From Gnetum montanum (Eukaryota; Streptophyta; Gnetopsida; Gnetales; Gnetaceae), in the NCBI GenBank assembly GCA_015680685.1, contig MNCI01018418.1, forward strand, positions 66,838 through 130,837: a stretch of 64,000 nt of DNA. Reading direction: 5' to 3'. Made by a program: the position numbers and the translations under genes. This document shows, in pieces, positions 1-12,527 of the stretch. The notes below the pieces were generated by a model. It ran no database searches. It saw only the letters and a program-made list of their open reading frames with translations, and was not told the DNA's origin. Numbering within the stretch: position 1 is the first letter of the stretch; each line of letters opens with the position of its first letter.

Positions 1-1340
1 AAGTGACAACCATAACACAACTACTTCCTTTTTTCATGCAATCCATATCAAGGCCACAAGCCTCACGACAAATACCACAACCTTATGTACAAATCCCAAA
101 ACCAACAGGGCCATCACAAGGCCTAAATCAAAGTTTCCAGATGATCTTAGACCTAATGGAGGAGTTGAGAATGCTTAAATCCTCTACCTTAAAAACTATC
201 AAGATTATGGATTTCTACCAGGATAATCCCATAAGTCTTGTAGTCCCATCCTTGACACTTTCTCTTGGTGTTCCTCTTCCCTAATTTATCAAATATTATG
301 GAGAAGGTAATCCTAATGATTACCTTATTGCCTTTCAATCTAAATGCTTACTCTTGCATCCACTGCCTTATACCATCATGAGGATTTTCCTTGTGTCTTT
401 AATTGGGAAAGCACTTGAATGGTATTATGCATTATCTAGGGGATCCATATCTCTTTGGAGGACTTACTAGCCCAATTTTTCAACTACTTCAAGTATAACT
501 TGAAGCCTAACACAATGCTTGACCAACTCATGAAGGTTAACCAGAGGCCCTTAAAACCCATGTACAAGTTCATATAGTGATAGAATGGACTACTCAATGA
601 AATACTAGAGCCCATAGCTAAAGCCCATCTTCTAGCCATATTTAAGGAAGTTGTGAATGACTTTATTAAGTCAAAACTCTTCTACATTGTTCCATGATTC
701 CTTAGCCAAGAATTCTTACAAAATAAAAATATAGAGAATGTTGCAAAGGCTAGTCATGATTCGGCCTATGTAGCATATTAAAATTAACATACATAAAGAG
801 GCAAAGAGAAAAACAAATAAAACAATACAACTGTAGGAATTATGACCAAATATGCAAAGATCAAAAGCTAAGGGCCAAGGTCCAGCTGACCCAGGGCTCC
901 TACTAATGATCACAATAACTAACCATCAACCTCTGGGACAACCACATTGACTACTACGAGGCCAAATTTTGAGTGAAAAGACTATAGCAAATACACAACC
1001 TTACATATGAAACCATCCAAGTTACTAGACCAATTATTAAAGAGTGAGCACATGCAACAAAAACAAATGATTGAAGCCACTTGAAAGAAACATGAGTGGT
1101 TATGTGAAATAGCCAAAGACCCCACTTTGGTAACAAAGGATGATTCTCAATTACCTAGATACTTCAAACTAGACCAATTTTTCCATTATGATCAATTGCT
1201 TAGTCATGACATAGACTTCTACCTTATGCTTACTTGCAAAGGATTATACATAGGGGGAGCTAGTCTTAGATGCTTCCAACCTAGTTTGGCCATAAAACCA
1301 ATTAATTCAAGTCTACAAAGACTTGTTGAATGCTAATGAT
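1..1340 (+). pseudogene. Tat/Ogre-type Gypsy gag, broken, left end outside window
   Basis: This is the capsid-type structural protein (gag) of a Ty3/Gypsy retrotransposon, which packages element RNA in the cytoplasm. Residues typical of the plant Retrotrans_gag domain are readable in several frames: a start like KYYGEGNPNDYLIAF near 296-340, then GKALEWYYALS near 408-440 and further W/F-spaced hydrophobic stretches to about 700. A linker continues to about 1.34 kb (TKDDSQLPRYFKLDQFFHY near 1,135). The reading frame is interrupted by many stops and shifts, so it cannot make protein. It lies directly upstream of, and on the same strand as, the protease remnant at 2.0-2.6 kb, the normal gag-to-PR order. 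Lineage is assigned from the downstream PR and the extra RNase H at 14.5 kb. The 5' LTR and primer site lie outside the window. Confidence 0.7.
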
Positions 1341-1979
1341 GGTTTCTATGTTATTTCTACATTCAACATTGATGATGATCAGAGACTTGGAAGAGAACCA
1401 TTCATGATTCATGTACCCCTTTGTGGTGAAAGGGCTTCTTTAGCTTTTCACAGCTTAAGATCCTCCTTTGTCATAAAAATACCATCATGAGTGCCTCCTA
1501 AGAAATCTTTTGTCATTAGGGTCCCCCAACCCAACATAACCAAAGTAGCCATAAGCTAAACAATTATGCAAAAATTGCCTATCATGGCCAATGCTACTGC
1601 CTCTTCCTCATACGCAATGGCTGACAACCAGGAAACTTTAGCGAAACAAAGGAAGAGGCATAAGAAAAAGCATGATAGGTAGATGAAGGCATGAAAGGAA
1701 GTGGGCCCACTGAAGCCCACTTCTATTTTTGCTATACCCATGAGTTCCTCTACCCAACCAACTCCAATCAACCAACCATAGGAGGAAACCAATGCCCATA
1801 ACGAGAACAACAAGGAAAAGCCACAATGACCACAACCTAAAGTTGAAGTTCACATTTTTAGGTGCATGGAGAAAATAAAGCACAACTGGGGTGACAAGCC
1901 CATGACCAACGATAATAACTTCCTCAGTGTAATGGACCAAGTTAGGCAATCCCTTGGCTAGAAAAACATAACTCTAAGC

Positions 1980-2870
1980 TTGTATGGCTTGATCATGACT
2001 TTTTCCAAACATCATGAGGTGCTATTCAAAATGTTGACTTTCATCATGGTTAGTGATGATATCCTTGCTAATGAGGAATCCATCCATCCAATGATGGTTC
2101 CTCCCTCATTCAAGGAACCAAAGTTAATGCACATTATATTTTGTGATTTCCAAGTTAAGGTTAATCCAAAAAATGGTAAAGTAACTACAACCCCTTTATT
2201 CATAACCATATGCATAGGACAATTTAAAATATATTAGGTGCATGTTGATGATGGAGCCATAACTAGCATCATCTCATGCACCATTGTTGAATGCTTAGGC
2301 TTAACTAAGTAGATACAACCTATAACCATTGCAACCCTTAAGTTCTTTAATGTTTCAAGAATTGCCATCAAGGGGTCTATCTTCTTGGATTTTGTTGCCA
2401 GGGAGAAATTCCCCACAACTACTAACTTCTTGGTGGTGGAAGAGGCACTAGGATTCAACCCAATTTGGGAATACCTTTATTGGCTTAATTATGTGCTATG
2501 TCCTCTTCCATCAATCAAGAAATTCATCTTCCTTATGAGGGAGGTGAAATCATCATTCATGGTGATAACATGGTTTCCTTGGTTGTCAACAATGTAGACA
2601 TAGAGTAGGGGTCCAAAGTGGAGCTTTAAGAAGAAGCTCGTAGCCATGAAGAGAAACAACTCAAGGAAGCAAATGAAGACAATGTTAAGCAAGAGAATGC
2701 ATTATGGGATGAACTTTCTTTTAATATTGTAAACAAAGAAGACGACGAATATAAGCTTGTGCAGAGTAGGCCTACTCACTTCCTAATCTTACAAAGATTA
2801 GGAAGAATATGCATAAGTGAAGTTCACCTTAACCTTCCCATGCTCCTATGACTAGATGTACCAATAGCCA
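1980..2870 (+). pseudogene. Tat/Ogre-type protease and PR-RT linker, broken
   Basis: This is the retroviral-type aspartic protease of the same element, which would cleave the gag-pol polyprotein. A conserved pre-protease stretch (SLYGLIMTFSKHHEVL near 1,978) leads in frame, through a TAG at 2,235, into VHVDDGAITSIIS at 2,238-2,276. Here DDGA (2,247-2,258) stands where D(S/T)GA is expected. The same frame runs on to about 2,597. A following stretch near 2,540-2,600, read in another frame as EIIIHGDNMVSLVV, resembles the linker found between PR and RT in Tat elements. The same pre-PR and PR sequence recurs on the minus strand at 39.1-39.5 kb, which confirms a shared family. No RT follows here: reverse transcriptase first appears at 13.1 kb, 10 kb away. 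Confidence 0.7.
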
Positions 2871-2879
2871 TGTAGCCTT

Positions 2880-3056
2880 ACTTTTTTCTGTAGTTTATTA
2901 TATCTTTATATGCATTTGTTGTTTTACTCTTCATGCACATAGCCTATGCATGTACCCTAAGTTCATTTGAATTTTTACCTATTTTCTACAACCTTTCTTT
3001 ATTTTTACTTATGTTATAAACAACAAAAAATCCTTATAAAAATATGCCTTTTTCAT
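2880..3056. other. AT-rich spacer after Tat protease
   Basis: T-rich non-coding stretch with no recognisable domain. It contains the transition from the PR-RT linker to the minisatellite that follows. I looked for a clear splice donor here, as an Ogre intron would need, and found none that is convincing. Confidence 0.4.
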
Positions 3057-3390
3057 AACTAGTTTGCTAAGACCTTAAATTGGCATCATGATCTGCCATG
3101 GCCTTAAATTGGCAAAGATAATCATACAACCTAGTTCGCTAAGACCTTAAACTCATACCATGGCCCATGATGGCCTTAAACTAGCAAAGATAATCACATA
3201 ACCTTGTCCACTAAGACCTTAAACTAGCAAAGATAATCACACAACCCAGTATTCTAAGACTCTAGACTAGCGTTGTAGTCCACTAAGACATTAAATAGGC
3301 ATTATGGCTTGCCATGAGCTTAAATTGGCAATGTAGCCATGATCACAAAATATAACCTGTGCCTTCAATGGCCTAAAACTAGCAAACATC
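3057..3390 (+). repeat. TTAAACTAGC minisatellite, forward copies
   Basis: Imperfect tandem repeat with a unit of roughly 30-45 bp. It is built on alternating phrases like CTAAGACCTTAAACTAGCAA and CATGGCCTTAAATTGGCA, often joined by AAAGATAATCAC. At least eight units can be read. The same family occurs at 12.53-12.62 kb and 24.95-25.05 kb on the same strand, and as the reverse complement at 36.92-37.24 kb. Two of those sites sit directly downstream of a Tat integrase, so the repeat belongs to the Tat elements. Tandem repeats in the 3' non-coding part of Tat/Ogre elements are a known feature of the lineage. Confidence 0.75.
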
Positions 3391-3660
3391 TTATTTACTA
3401 TTACACTTATTTTTTTTGATTAGCCATTTAATGTTATAACCAAAACATCAACATAGCCATTCTAAATGTTTACAACATTTACTACAATTATATATATATA
3501 TATAGCCAAAAATAAAACCAAAATTTAAATTTAAAGTTAAAATATCCACAACATACATAGCCATGGCCACATTGTATGGAAAAAATGTTAAAAAATAATA
3601 ATAATCTATAACATAGTCTTAGCTAATCATAGCCATCAACATGAAATACAAATAGCCAAC
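3391..3660. other. AT-rich spacer with short (TA)n tract
   Basis: Non-coding AT-rich sequence containing a (TA)n run at about 3,488-3,504. No coding or structural signal was seen. Confidence 0.4.
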
Positions 3661-6600
3661 AAGGTAAATTGATGGAGGTTGTTGAGTGGCATTCGAAGGA
3701 GGAAGTGGTGGGTCATTCTCACCCTCACCATTGGGGCCACCAATGTTTTCTAAGGCCTAAAATGCAACAACATATATCTAATTAGTAACCCATAGCTAAG
3801 ACCATAGCCTAAAATAAGAACAAAAACATAAAATACATATAACTTGTGGAAATTCTAGCTCCATGACTTCTAGGGATAAAAGTGTGAGGCCTTCTTCCAA
3901 AAAATGGAGGATTTGGTGCTCTATCATGTTGACCCAAACAACATTCTCAAAATCAATGCCAAAGAGGATGTTGATCCTATATATAGGAGTCAAAGTAGGA
4001 GGCTCCTAGGTAGTAGTAGCCATAGATGTCTCACTTATAGTCATGGTAATCTGAGCAATAGGAGATTACTCCACAATGAAATTACTTTCAAAAATCTAAT
4101 AAGCACTCTCTGCCTAGATCCCTTGGATGAATGGCTCTCTCTTACATTGTTTAACCAACTTCTCCTTGATCCACTTAAGGTAAGCCCCACGATCTACCTT
4201 GTACTAATGCTTGTGGGCCTTTTGTTTCTTGCCCCACTCTAGGACTGAAGCACAGTGATCCTTCTAGTCCTCAACCTTCTAGGAGATGAGGTCCATCAAC
4301 ATATGTTGTTCCACTATCTCCCATAGGATCATTACTTTGTTTCGAATGACATGCCAGTAGTGGGCCCATGTCATCTCCCTAGTTTGAAACTCCCCCAAGT
4401 TAGTCACTTAAGCCTTCAGAAAGGCTTTGTGGTCTCAGAGATCTCTAATTATCTCCTCTTATCATTGATTCTTTTCCCTTAAGGCCATAAATTTTTTCAA
4501 TAGGGATTTGTTGGAACTCTATATCTCACATGAAGTTTTTGTGCATGACATTGCTAGATTAGTAGCAATCTTGTACAACTTCAAGGATATACTAGATAAG
4601 TCAAAGGGAAGCTTAGGCAAGGAGTCTATCTCTATGTCTCTACTGGGATCCTAATCCATACAAGACACTACAGAAGTATAAATTAAAACCATAAACATGA
4701 TGCACAATCTAAGAGAGCCATAACTTAAGTATAGGCTACAATTGAAGCATAAAACAAAATCCTTACCTATCTGGAGTACAACTTGATGCAATCGGTTAAT
4801 GATATCCTTAGCTAGTCTATGTATGAACTCCACCTTTTCTAGAGTCTCCACCCATGATTTCACATAAAAATTAGGGACAAGTGCTTGTAGTGGTGGCTTA
4901 GGAACTACTATAATCATAACAATCATTGAATGGTTAGGATGAAAACCAAAATTAAACTATAAGATATAATAAAAATATTAAGGCATGGTCATACTTGGCT
5001 CCTTCTCTTACTCCTCTGGGATGATGATAGGGGATGTACTTGGTACTACCTCACTAAACAAAGCATCTAGATCATTTATATTCTCATCAACAAACCCCTC
5101 AACCATAGGTTGCTTTAGGAGTGCTTCTTCTACATGCCTTTGTTATGCCTCTACAACAACTTGGGCTACCATAGCCTAATGTTTCTCTATAACCACATCA
5201 TATAGAAAACTAGTTAACACATGAAACCATAGGGTATTCATAATTTTAAAACATGAAATAGCCAAATTTAAATAAAGCATACCTATAACTACCTACTACG
5301 ATGGTCTAAGCTTAAACTTTAGCTTCTTTAGGGTAGGCTAGTTTGATGTTGGAGATGCTTCCTTTGTAGGCCTCTTGAGTTTCTTCCTAGTTGGCTATTA
5401 AACCTTCATACACCATCATCTAGAATCCAAGACACTAGCAAGGAATGTGAAAGGATCATTATCATCAGTGTTGTTAGGAGGCTCACACTACCTAACATCA
5501 AGATTCTTAGTGGTGATGAATAACATACATCCATCCCCTATGGTGGGTTTTGGGCCTACATCATTGAATAAATGTGCTTTATCCAAGGCCTAAAAAGTTG
5601 GCATGGGTCTTGGGAAATCCATTGTCCATTCTTGTACATCACCAAAAACTTTGCAAACATCTTTAGATAACCTAAAAAAAAATGCAAAGTGCATATGGAT
5701 TATTGTAGAGGTGTTAGCATAGAGTCTAAGGATCTCCTCCTAAAGCCTAGTAGCCAAAGTAGCTACCTAGTTAAATTTGGTACCCTCCATCAGGACCTTC
5801 TTAAAGGTCCATTTCTATGCTATGATGATTAACTTCTTTTGTGATAATAGTTTGGGAAATGCATGAGACCTAAACAAAGGATACGATTCCTTTGCATCAG
5901 AGTTCATGAAGCTATTGATGGAAATTTGAGAGTGGCCCATGTTGGCACCAAACCACTTCAAAATTCTCTTGAAATGGCCAGTTTCTGTTACTCTCCTAGT
6001 GGGAACCTTTACTACATCAATGGGAACACTAAACAAGTCATGAAAGAGGCCTGCACCAATGTCCATGTTTACCTTCACATCCCAGATGATGGTGCTAAAA
6101 TGAGAAATCTTCTCATCAAAGGAGTTGAGGACATGCAATGTCTCTGTCGTAGGGATGGATGGAATAGGTGCCATAAGTACATTAAGCAAACTTGCACAAT
6201 GGATGTTTTCTTGAAAATACACAAGAATCAACCCCTTTAGCCACTTTTGTGCTGGTGTCAGCTCACCAAACTTCAAGATGAGGGTATCCTCATGGTGTGC
6301 CCTTGAAAGTTATATGGTGACATCAGTAGAGGTGGAAGGTCCTACAAAGCAACAACTAAAAGTTTAGCATCAACATAAGTAAGTTTAATAACTAGTCAAA
6401 GTAATCGAACACTCAAAGTTATAGCCATGAAGCACTAGAAGCTATAGCCTTTATATTTACCTTCCCTTTACTTCTTTAGTGTGGAGGTCCTAGCTACAAG
6501 GGTATGATCTATAGAGTTTTTGAAATTTGCCCACTAGTTGTGCATTGTCCCATCATCCTTACACTTCTTGTATACAAGGTTGAACCTTGAGGCATATGCA

Positions 6601-7303
6601 TCAAAGTTCCCTCTTCACTAATAATACATAGTAGTTTTGATGTAAGGGATCTTGGTGAATTTTTCTAGAGTAGATTGTGCCATTGCCAATATTTGATCGT
6701 TGATGATCAAACCTTGATTGTTGACCTTGTACCTGCAAGAAGTTTGTAGAATTGATGAAGTTAGGAAAGATAGTTAAGCCAAAAGCATAAAAGCATTACA
6801 ATAGCCATGGTTACCCTTGTAGATGATAGATGATGTTGGGCAGGTTCTGGAATAACATGTGGACCCTATCCATCACCATCAGAGTATAGTTAGCATTATA
6901 TTATCTATACTTTGGCATTATCTAGATCTTTGTAAGGTAATGTGGACTCATGGAATTTGCTGAGCCCCTCGCTATCCTAGGAGGTGGCTTGTAAAAAATA
7001 AATATGATAATTAGGCTAGATGCCTAAGGCAGCAGGGTCACCACTATAACCCTTGCCACATTTGTAGACAAGTGTGACCACAACATCATACTAAAGTTCT
7101 TTAAGATGTCAGCAAGGAAGTTCCTTACCCTAGGCTTGAACCACGCTAACAACTTCTCCAAAGGAATATTGAGGAGTGGGGTATTGGTCTTGGGATGACT
7201 AATATAGCACAAGATACCCATCAACTCCACAATGATGAGGATGGGTTTCAAGTAAACCTTGCATAATGCAAAACAAAAACATTGACCATTTGGCATTACT
7301 TGG

Positions 7304-7545
7304 AAAATTTAGAAAAAAACATCTAGGTAGAGGTAAAATTAGCCTTTGTAAAATGCTCTAAGATTTTTATCTAAATTAGCCTATGAAATTCCATGAGGAA
7401 ACAGTATTACAACCTTGCATTGGCTTACATTGTGGAAATACTTAGCAAATTTGGAAAAACACCTAGTCAGATGTGAAATTAGCCTATGTAAAAAGATCTA
7501 TAGTGTTTATCTAAATTAGCTTAAGAAATTCCATAATAGAACTAT
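7304..7545. repeat. Direct repeat, ~145-bp period, two copies
   Basis: The stretch AATTTAGAAAAA...CATCTAGGTAGAGG through GAAATTCCATGAGG (7,304-7,402) recurs at 7,449-7,543 with moderate divergence, sharing the phrase TTATCTAAATTAGC. A third partial copy of the left part starts near 7,630. This looks like a local tandem duplication in non-coding DNA. Confidence 0.6.
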
Positions 7546-7879
7546 TGCCATATTTTATAGCCTTTTACTTCATAACCAAAATATTATAGCCAAAATCATA
7601 TAGCGAAAACTAAGCCTTAGTCTAAATTATGCATAAATTTAGAAAAAAAAAACATCTAAACTAAGCATAATTTAGAAAAAGCATGCATGAATTTAGAAAA
7701 AAAACATTAAAAAATTAAAGAAACATATAGCAATAGTAAAAATGTTTTTTAAAAAGCAATGATGTTTTTTTTCTTAAAAAGCATATTTAAAGCATAATTT
7801 TTACATGAGAAACTAGACATGTCAATCGCATCCATCCAAAATTTACATAGCCATAATTGAAAAATTTACCAAAAATTCA

Positions 7880-8300
7880 TGAAAGATTCAATTTTAATGA
7901 TTCCACCATGGAAAGAACCCTGAAATCACAAGCTTTGTAGCCATGACCCTTACAATAAGAAATACATATCCATTTTTATATGGAATATAGACAAATTAGT
8001 AAAACAACTGTGGCTATCAACATGAATTCTCTTTTTTTGTAGGATTATGAAAAATGCATCAAAATGTTTTTTGAGCTCCAAATGGAGTGATTCCACCACT
8101 ATTTGAAAGATTAGATTGAGCCCTACACATCCATCCTTTAGAAAAATTCAAAATAGTTGTTGGTTATGTAGAAAAAATTCATCAATTTGCACAAGATTAT
8201 AAAAATGACATAAATTTCCTTTTGACATAGGCTTGAAAAAATTCATTTTAAGTCCAATAAAAGTGATTCTATCTCCATTGGAAAGTTGAAGCCAAGGCCT
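7880..8300. repeat. Weak ~185-bp periodicity (GTGATTCCACCA motif)
   Basis: Similar phrases, ATGATTCCACCATGGAAAG, AGTGATTCCACCACTATTTG and AGTGATTCTATCTCCATTGG, appear near 7,897, 8,086 and 8,267. Each is followed by related text containing AAAATTCATG. The spacing of about 180-190 bp suggests three or four units of an old tandem repeat distinct from the 9.26-12.15-kb array. Confidence 0.4.
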
Positions 8301-8432
8301 ACTCCACCATAGCTAAAGAACAATTGAAATCCCTATCGTTTGCTTAGAAAAATTCATGAAGTTACATGAAATTTTAAAAATGGCATCGAAAACCTAACTA
8401 TATGACCTTAGGAAAATAGCCATAACTCCATC

Positions 8433-8433
8433 N
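8433..8433. other. Single unknown base (N)
   Basis: One N within otherwise continuous sequence. Similar lone Ns at 42,270, 43,123 and 50,906 include probable contig joins, so this may be one too. No repeat boundary is evident here. Confidence 0.9.
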
Positions 8434-8944
8434 AAACATAAAAACATCAGGTTTGATTTTAAAGATCAAATCTATTAAGGCAAAAACAATGAAACAACCA
8501 TGGAACTGTGTGGAAATGGCCAAAATAAAAGGTGGAATTTTGAAAGAATTTTGATTTACCCCCTCTCTTAGAGTATATTTAAGAAAGATGGTCCCACATA
8601 TGGTAACAAAAATACTAGAAAACCATATAAAATAGCTAAGAAACAAAGGTAAAAATAGGTAAAACTACCTAACTTAGAGTGGTGATGGATGAGGCTTAGA
8701 TGGAGATGGCCTTGGAATCTCTAATAGCTCCCTAGAGAGCTCAACCAACTTTTAGATTGTAGGATTTCTACTCTTTTTCCCTCATTTCTTTGGTGCCATG
8801 ACAAGCTCAATGCTAGGAGTAGTTAAAAATCAAGAGAAAATGGGAGTTCTATGCTAGTTGTGAGAAGGATGAACGGATTCCACATTGTAGATAAGTTGCT
8901 TCTACCGCAAGAATTTCTACTAGATCTCTCCTCCAATGTGTAGT

Positions 8945-9260
8945 CTACAAGAATGATAATTTTTATTAAAAAATTGTAAAATTCAACCATATATGCTACA
9001 TCTAAAACCTAAACACACACCTTGAAATTGCAGCTACTAATTTAGTGCACCATAACTCCAAGTGCAAAGAGGTCGGGGAGGGGGGGGGGGGGGCGGCATG
9101 GGGGGAGGATGAGTCTCTTCAATGCTAAGTTTGAAAAAACTTCACTTTTTAAAATGTTAAATTCTTGAATTATGGGCCCCACATTGTGCCTTCTCTCTAA
9201 ATAAAAATTACATCAATGCTAAGCTTTTTTTCCAATTTTGACACTTATAACCATATTGTA
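8945..9260. other. Non-coding stretch with G-runs before the satellite array
   Basis: AT-rich DNA with a 14-base G-run at 9,080-9,093 flanked by further short G tracts (GGGG at 9,075-9,078 and a GGGGGG tract shortly after). No coding signal was seen. Confidence 0.5.
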
Positions 9261-12150
9261 ATCTTAACTTCCATGAATCCATGTTGGGGATGTAATTCCT
9301 AGCATGGATACATGCCTCCATTTCATAAAATAATTAGAATACAACTATTTTACCCTTTTTAACAACCAAAACCTATCCTTTTCAACCTTGGGTTCCCAAA
9401 ATTGGGTGAGACATGAATGAAGCTAGACACCATGGATTTCCACATTGGGGAAATAGTGCCTAGCTTGGAAGCAGAGGGGTAACACCGATCCCTATCTCCA
9501 AGTACCCATATAGCCCAAATTTGACCTTGAAGTGGGCCTAGCATGACCTAGAATCCCTTTGAGCATTTAAAGTAAGCTTATAACCTCACTTAATCAAGTT
9601 GAAAGTAGTTCAAATATTGGAATTTGGTGTATCCATGCTAGGGGAGGCTTCATCCATGCTGAGCCTATCATTCTAAATGTGAATGGATGGGGGAAAGTCA
9701 AAATTACCTAACTTAACTATCTTATGACCATTTCTCAAAGCTTGGTGACCCCTAAACCTTGCTGAAACCCTATAGAGCTTTCCAATGCCCTAAAAGTAGT
9801 TAAATATGGTACAAAACTATCATCCCCCTCTCATCCACATTGGGGCAATCATGCCTAGTGTGAAAGAAAGGGGGAAGAATACATGAGACACTTAGAAGCC
9901 TCCAAACTAATGGATCTTGGTACCAAACATTGATTGTTAACACGGGCAACCCCAGAGGCTAACATGCATGATTAATTTGCTATCAATCTGGCCTATATTT
10001 GACTTTCTTGGATGGGGGATACCTCTTCCTTGCTAAGCATCTCAATCATAGTGTGGATGAAAGGGGGAAACCTAAAAACCCTCTCACAACCTTCAAAACA
10101 ACTAGATTTGGACATTAGACACTAATGGTTAGTACTAGCAACCCTATAGACACTCATGCATAACTTGATTTGATCATAAAAGCTAAAAAGCCTTCCACCT
10201 AGTCCTCTATGCTAAGCATGGAAGCACCAACGTGATAAAATTATGGAAGCCAAAAATTTGCTTAATAACCGTTGAAACAATCAAAATTTGAGATTAGGTA
10301 TCAGTAGTCAATGCTTGCAACCTTAGAAGCTTGCATGCATAGCTAGAAATGATGGAAAATGATAAACATTAGGGTTCCTCAGTTCTTCCATATTGAGAGC
10401 CACCTCCTCCATGCTACCAAGTGTGTAAGAAAGGGGAAAACTTATGGGGAACTCACAAATAAGCCTCCAAAGACCTTGAACAAACACTAGAAAGACTTGT
10501 GTATGTCCTAAAACCTCATTTACAAATCCTCAAACCCTCAGGACTACCAAAATCAATCATAAGTGGATACAAAGCCTTTTCTCCCAATCTTCTATGTTGA
10601 GCATGGAAACCCTAGTGTGGAAAAAATGAGCAAATCCTAAAAATCACTCATTAACCTTTGAAATGATGAAATTTTGATACTGAGCATTGGTATACAATAG
10701 TAGCAATCTCAAAGACCTACATGCATGACTAGAAATGATGCAAAAAGCTAAAAATCTTCTTTCCCTTAGTCTTCCATGTTGAGCATACTACCCTTAGCAT
10801 GGAAAATAGGGGAGAATCTCAAAAACCCTCTAGGAAACCTCCAAAATAGCCAAACTTAAGATCAAACCTTAGTCCTTGGCCTTGGCAACCCTAGAGGCAT
10901 GCATGCATGATCGATTGAGGTCAAAACTAGTTTAGATATAGGATTTATGATTCTTTCACCTTAGGGATCCCTTTTCTTATACTAAGAATAGTATCCCTAG
11001 TGTGGAAACACAAGGGAGGGCTTTTTTGGAGCTCCTAAACACCTTAGAATAAGGTCAAATGACCTTACATTCACTCTAGAACCCTATTAGAAATCATTGG
11101 AGCCTTCAAACTTCAAGAAATTGATCCTAGATGGTCAAAATATGGTTCTCCCTAGTTTTCCATGCTAAGCTTCCTAGCCCTAGCATGGAAAAAGAGGGGA
11201 AAGCTAAAAAAACACTTGGAAGTACTCAAAACTACTAAATTTTGACATGGAGACATAGCCCTTGGTCTTAGTAAGAGTGACATGCATGGTTGATTGTGAT
11301 CCAAGTTAGCTTATATCTAGGATTCTTGCTTCATACACATTGAGGAAGGTCCCTTCCATGCTAGGTAGCATGGAAATAATGGAGAAAATCTACTTTTCTA
11401 CTTTTTGTTGCAGGATGACACTCCCCAAAAAAAACGATCTATGCCAAATAAGCCTAGGACCTCATAGTCTTAATATTTTGATTGTTTGACTTCATTTTGA
11501 CCTCCAAAACCCATCCACCCCCTTCTTCCATGATGGGGTAACTTCATTAGAGTGGAAATTAGGGGAGAATACATTAGATTCCCTAAAATATCCTTCAAAC
11601 GTGCTCAAAATTAGCCAAAAACTTGTAGAATCAAGGTCTATAGCCTCAGGGGCCTGGAAACCTAGTCAAAGCACTTCTAAACCACTTTAAGTCTACAAAA
11701 TAAGTTTCCCCATTATTTCATGTTGATGATATTATGCTTAGCATGGAATAAAGGTGGGGGGGGGGGGGAGGGAAGCTTTTTTGACATGGTTCGACACCGA
11801 AAATCAACTCAAATTGCCACAAAATGAAGCCAAAGGATGCACAGCTTCTAAATCTAGGTCCTAGCTACTTTTTTAACCTCATTTGAGGCTAGTTTGACTA
11901 GGGTTTTGGTTTTCCATGATGCGCCCCCTTTCTTCCATGTTGGCCAATGTGAAAACAGAGGGGAAGGTTTCAAAACTTGCTTTTTGACCTTTACAGACCT
12001 CTAAAGTGTCCAATTTTGATGGATCTAGGCTTGCACTACCTTGGGAAGGTCTTAGAACCTCAATTTTTAACATTTGAGCACTACAAAACCTATTTTCCTT
12101 GATTTTCATGTTAAGGATCTTCTTTTCCACGTTGAGCCTAGTGTGGAAGC
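9260..12150. repeat. Diverged tandem array, ~16 units of ~189 bp
   Basis: A phrase like TTCCATGTTGAGCATGGAA followed by CCTAGTGTGGAA and then AAAGGGGGAAA recurs near 9,276, 9,437, 9,631, 9,832, 10,022, 10,207, 10,387, 10,590, 10,772, 10,972, 11,157, 11,351, 11,526, 11,716, 11,931 and 12,107. Spacings are 161-215 bp with a mean of about 189. A second phase marker, GCATGCATGATTGAT-like, recurs near 9,966, 10,148, 10,333, 10,718, 10,898 and 11,281 with the same period or twice it. Units are strongly diverged, so this is an old array of roughly nucleosome length. Related single units are visible at about 25.5-25.68 kb, downstream of the Tat integrase end. Confidence 0.75.
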
Positions 12151-12527
12151 CTTAAAACACTTGATTTTTGTGTCTAAATAGCCTAGAAACATCCCTTACT
12201 GATGTCCAAACTCACCTAATAGGGTTTTAACCTCAAAAAATGGTCCACTAAGGCCTAAAAATAGTGAAACAAAATGCTTTTTTAATTTATATTAGCCAAA
12301 TTTTACCATATATGGCCTGTTTTACTTGATTTTTGCCTTATTACAGTATATTTTGGCTTATTTTTGGACATGTGTTGCATGGTTCACCTTGTTGACCTTT
12401 TATGGCCTTTATACAACCCTATAGGTTCTTTATTTGCCTTATTATAGTCTTATTTTCTTTTGTTTAGACTTTGATTGGTATCAAATAGTGTGGTTTGACC
12501 TTCCCTAACCACCCTTTCATACCATGT
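12151..12527. other. T-rich non-coding stretch after the satellite array
   Basis: T-rich sequence with no recognisable coding domain. It lies between the last clear 189-bp unit and the second minisatellite block. Confidence 0.35.

Larger units (their letters stand above)
3660..8801 (-). pseudogene. Decayed opposite-strand ORF region inside the Tat block (aORF-like)
   Basis: On the minus strand, a plausible start at about 8,801 reads MAPKK, a stop, then GKKSRNPTI and a Pro/Ser-rich stretch. Longer open pieces follow at 7,296-7,024 (90 codons), 6,276-5,815 (153 codons, beginning MKFGELTPAQKWLKGLILVY) and 4,926-4,651 (91 codons). The tail near 4.6-4.4 kb is rich in Lys/Glu/Leu heptads, as in a coiled coil. 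Orientation is opposite to the flanking Tat gag-PR and RT-IN. Tat-lineage elements are known to carry additional ORFs (aORFs), sometimes antisense to gag-pol, so this is the most economical reading. A similar layout (globular part, then coiled coil) is seen on the minus strand at 47.2-50 kb. I do not recognise a catalytic motif. Stops and AT-rich gaps show it is dead, and the exon or domain boundaries are guesses. Confidence 0.4.

Noticed and set aside
2800-2880. Splice donor for an Ogre-type intron
   Set aside because: No GT with a convincing donor consensus was found near the PR-RT linker end; AAGTGAAG at about 2,815 is too weak to call.
5863-6240. 125-codon plus-strand ORF opposite the 153-codon minus-strand ORF
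   Set aside because: Fully overlaps the longer minus-strand frame, and no family is recognised on either strand. The minus strand was preferred for its continuity with other open pieces.
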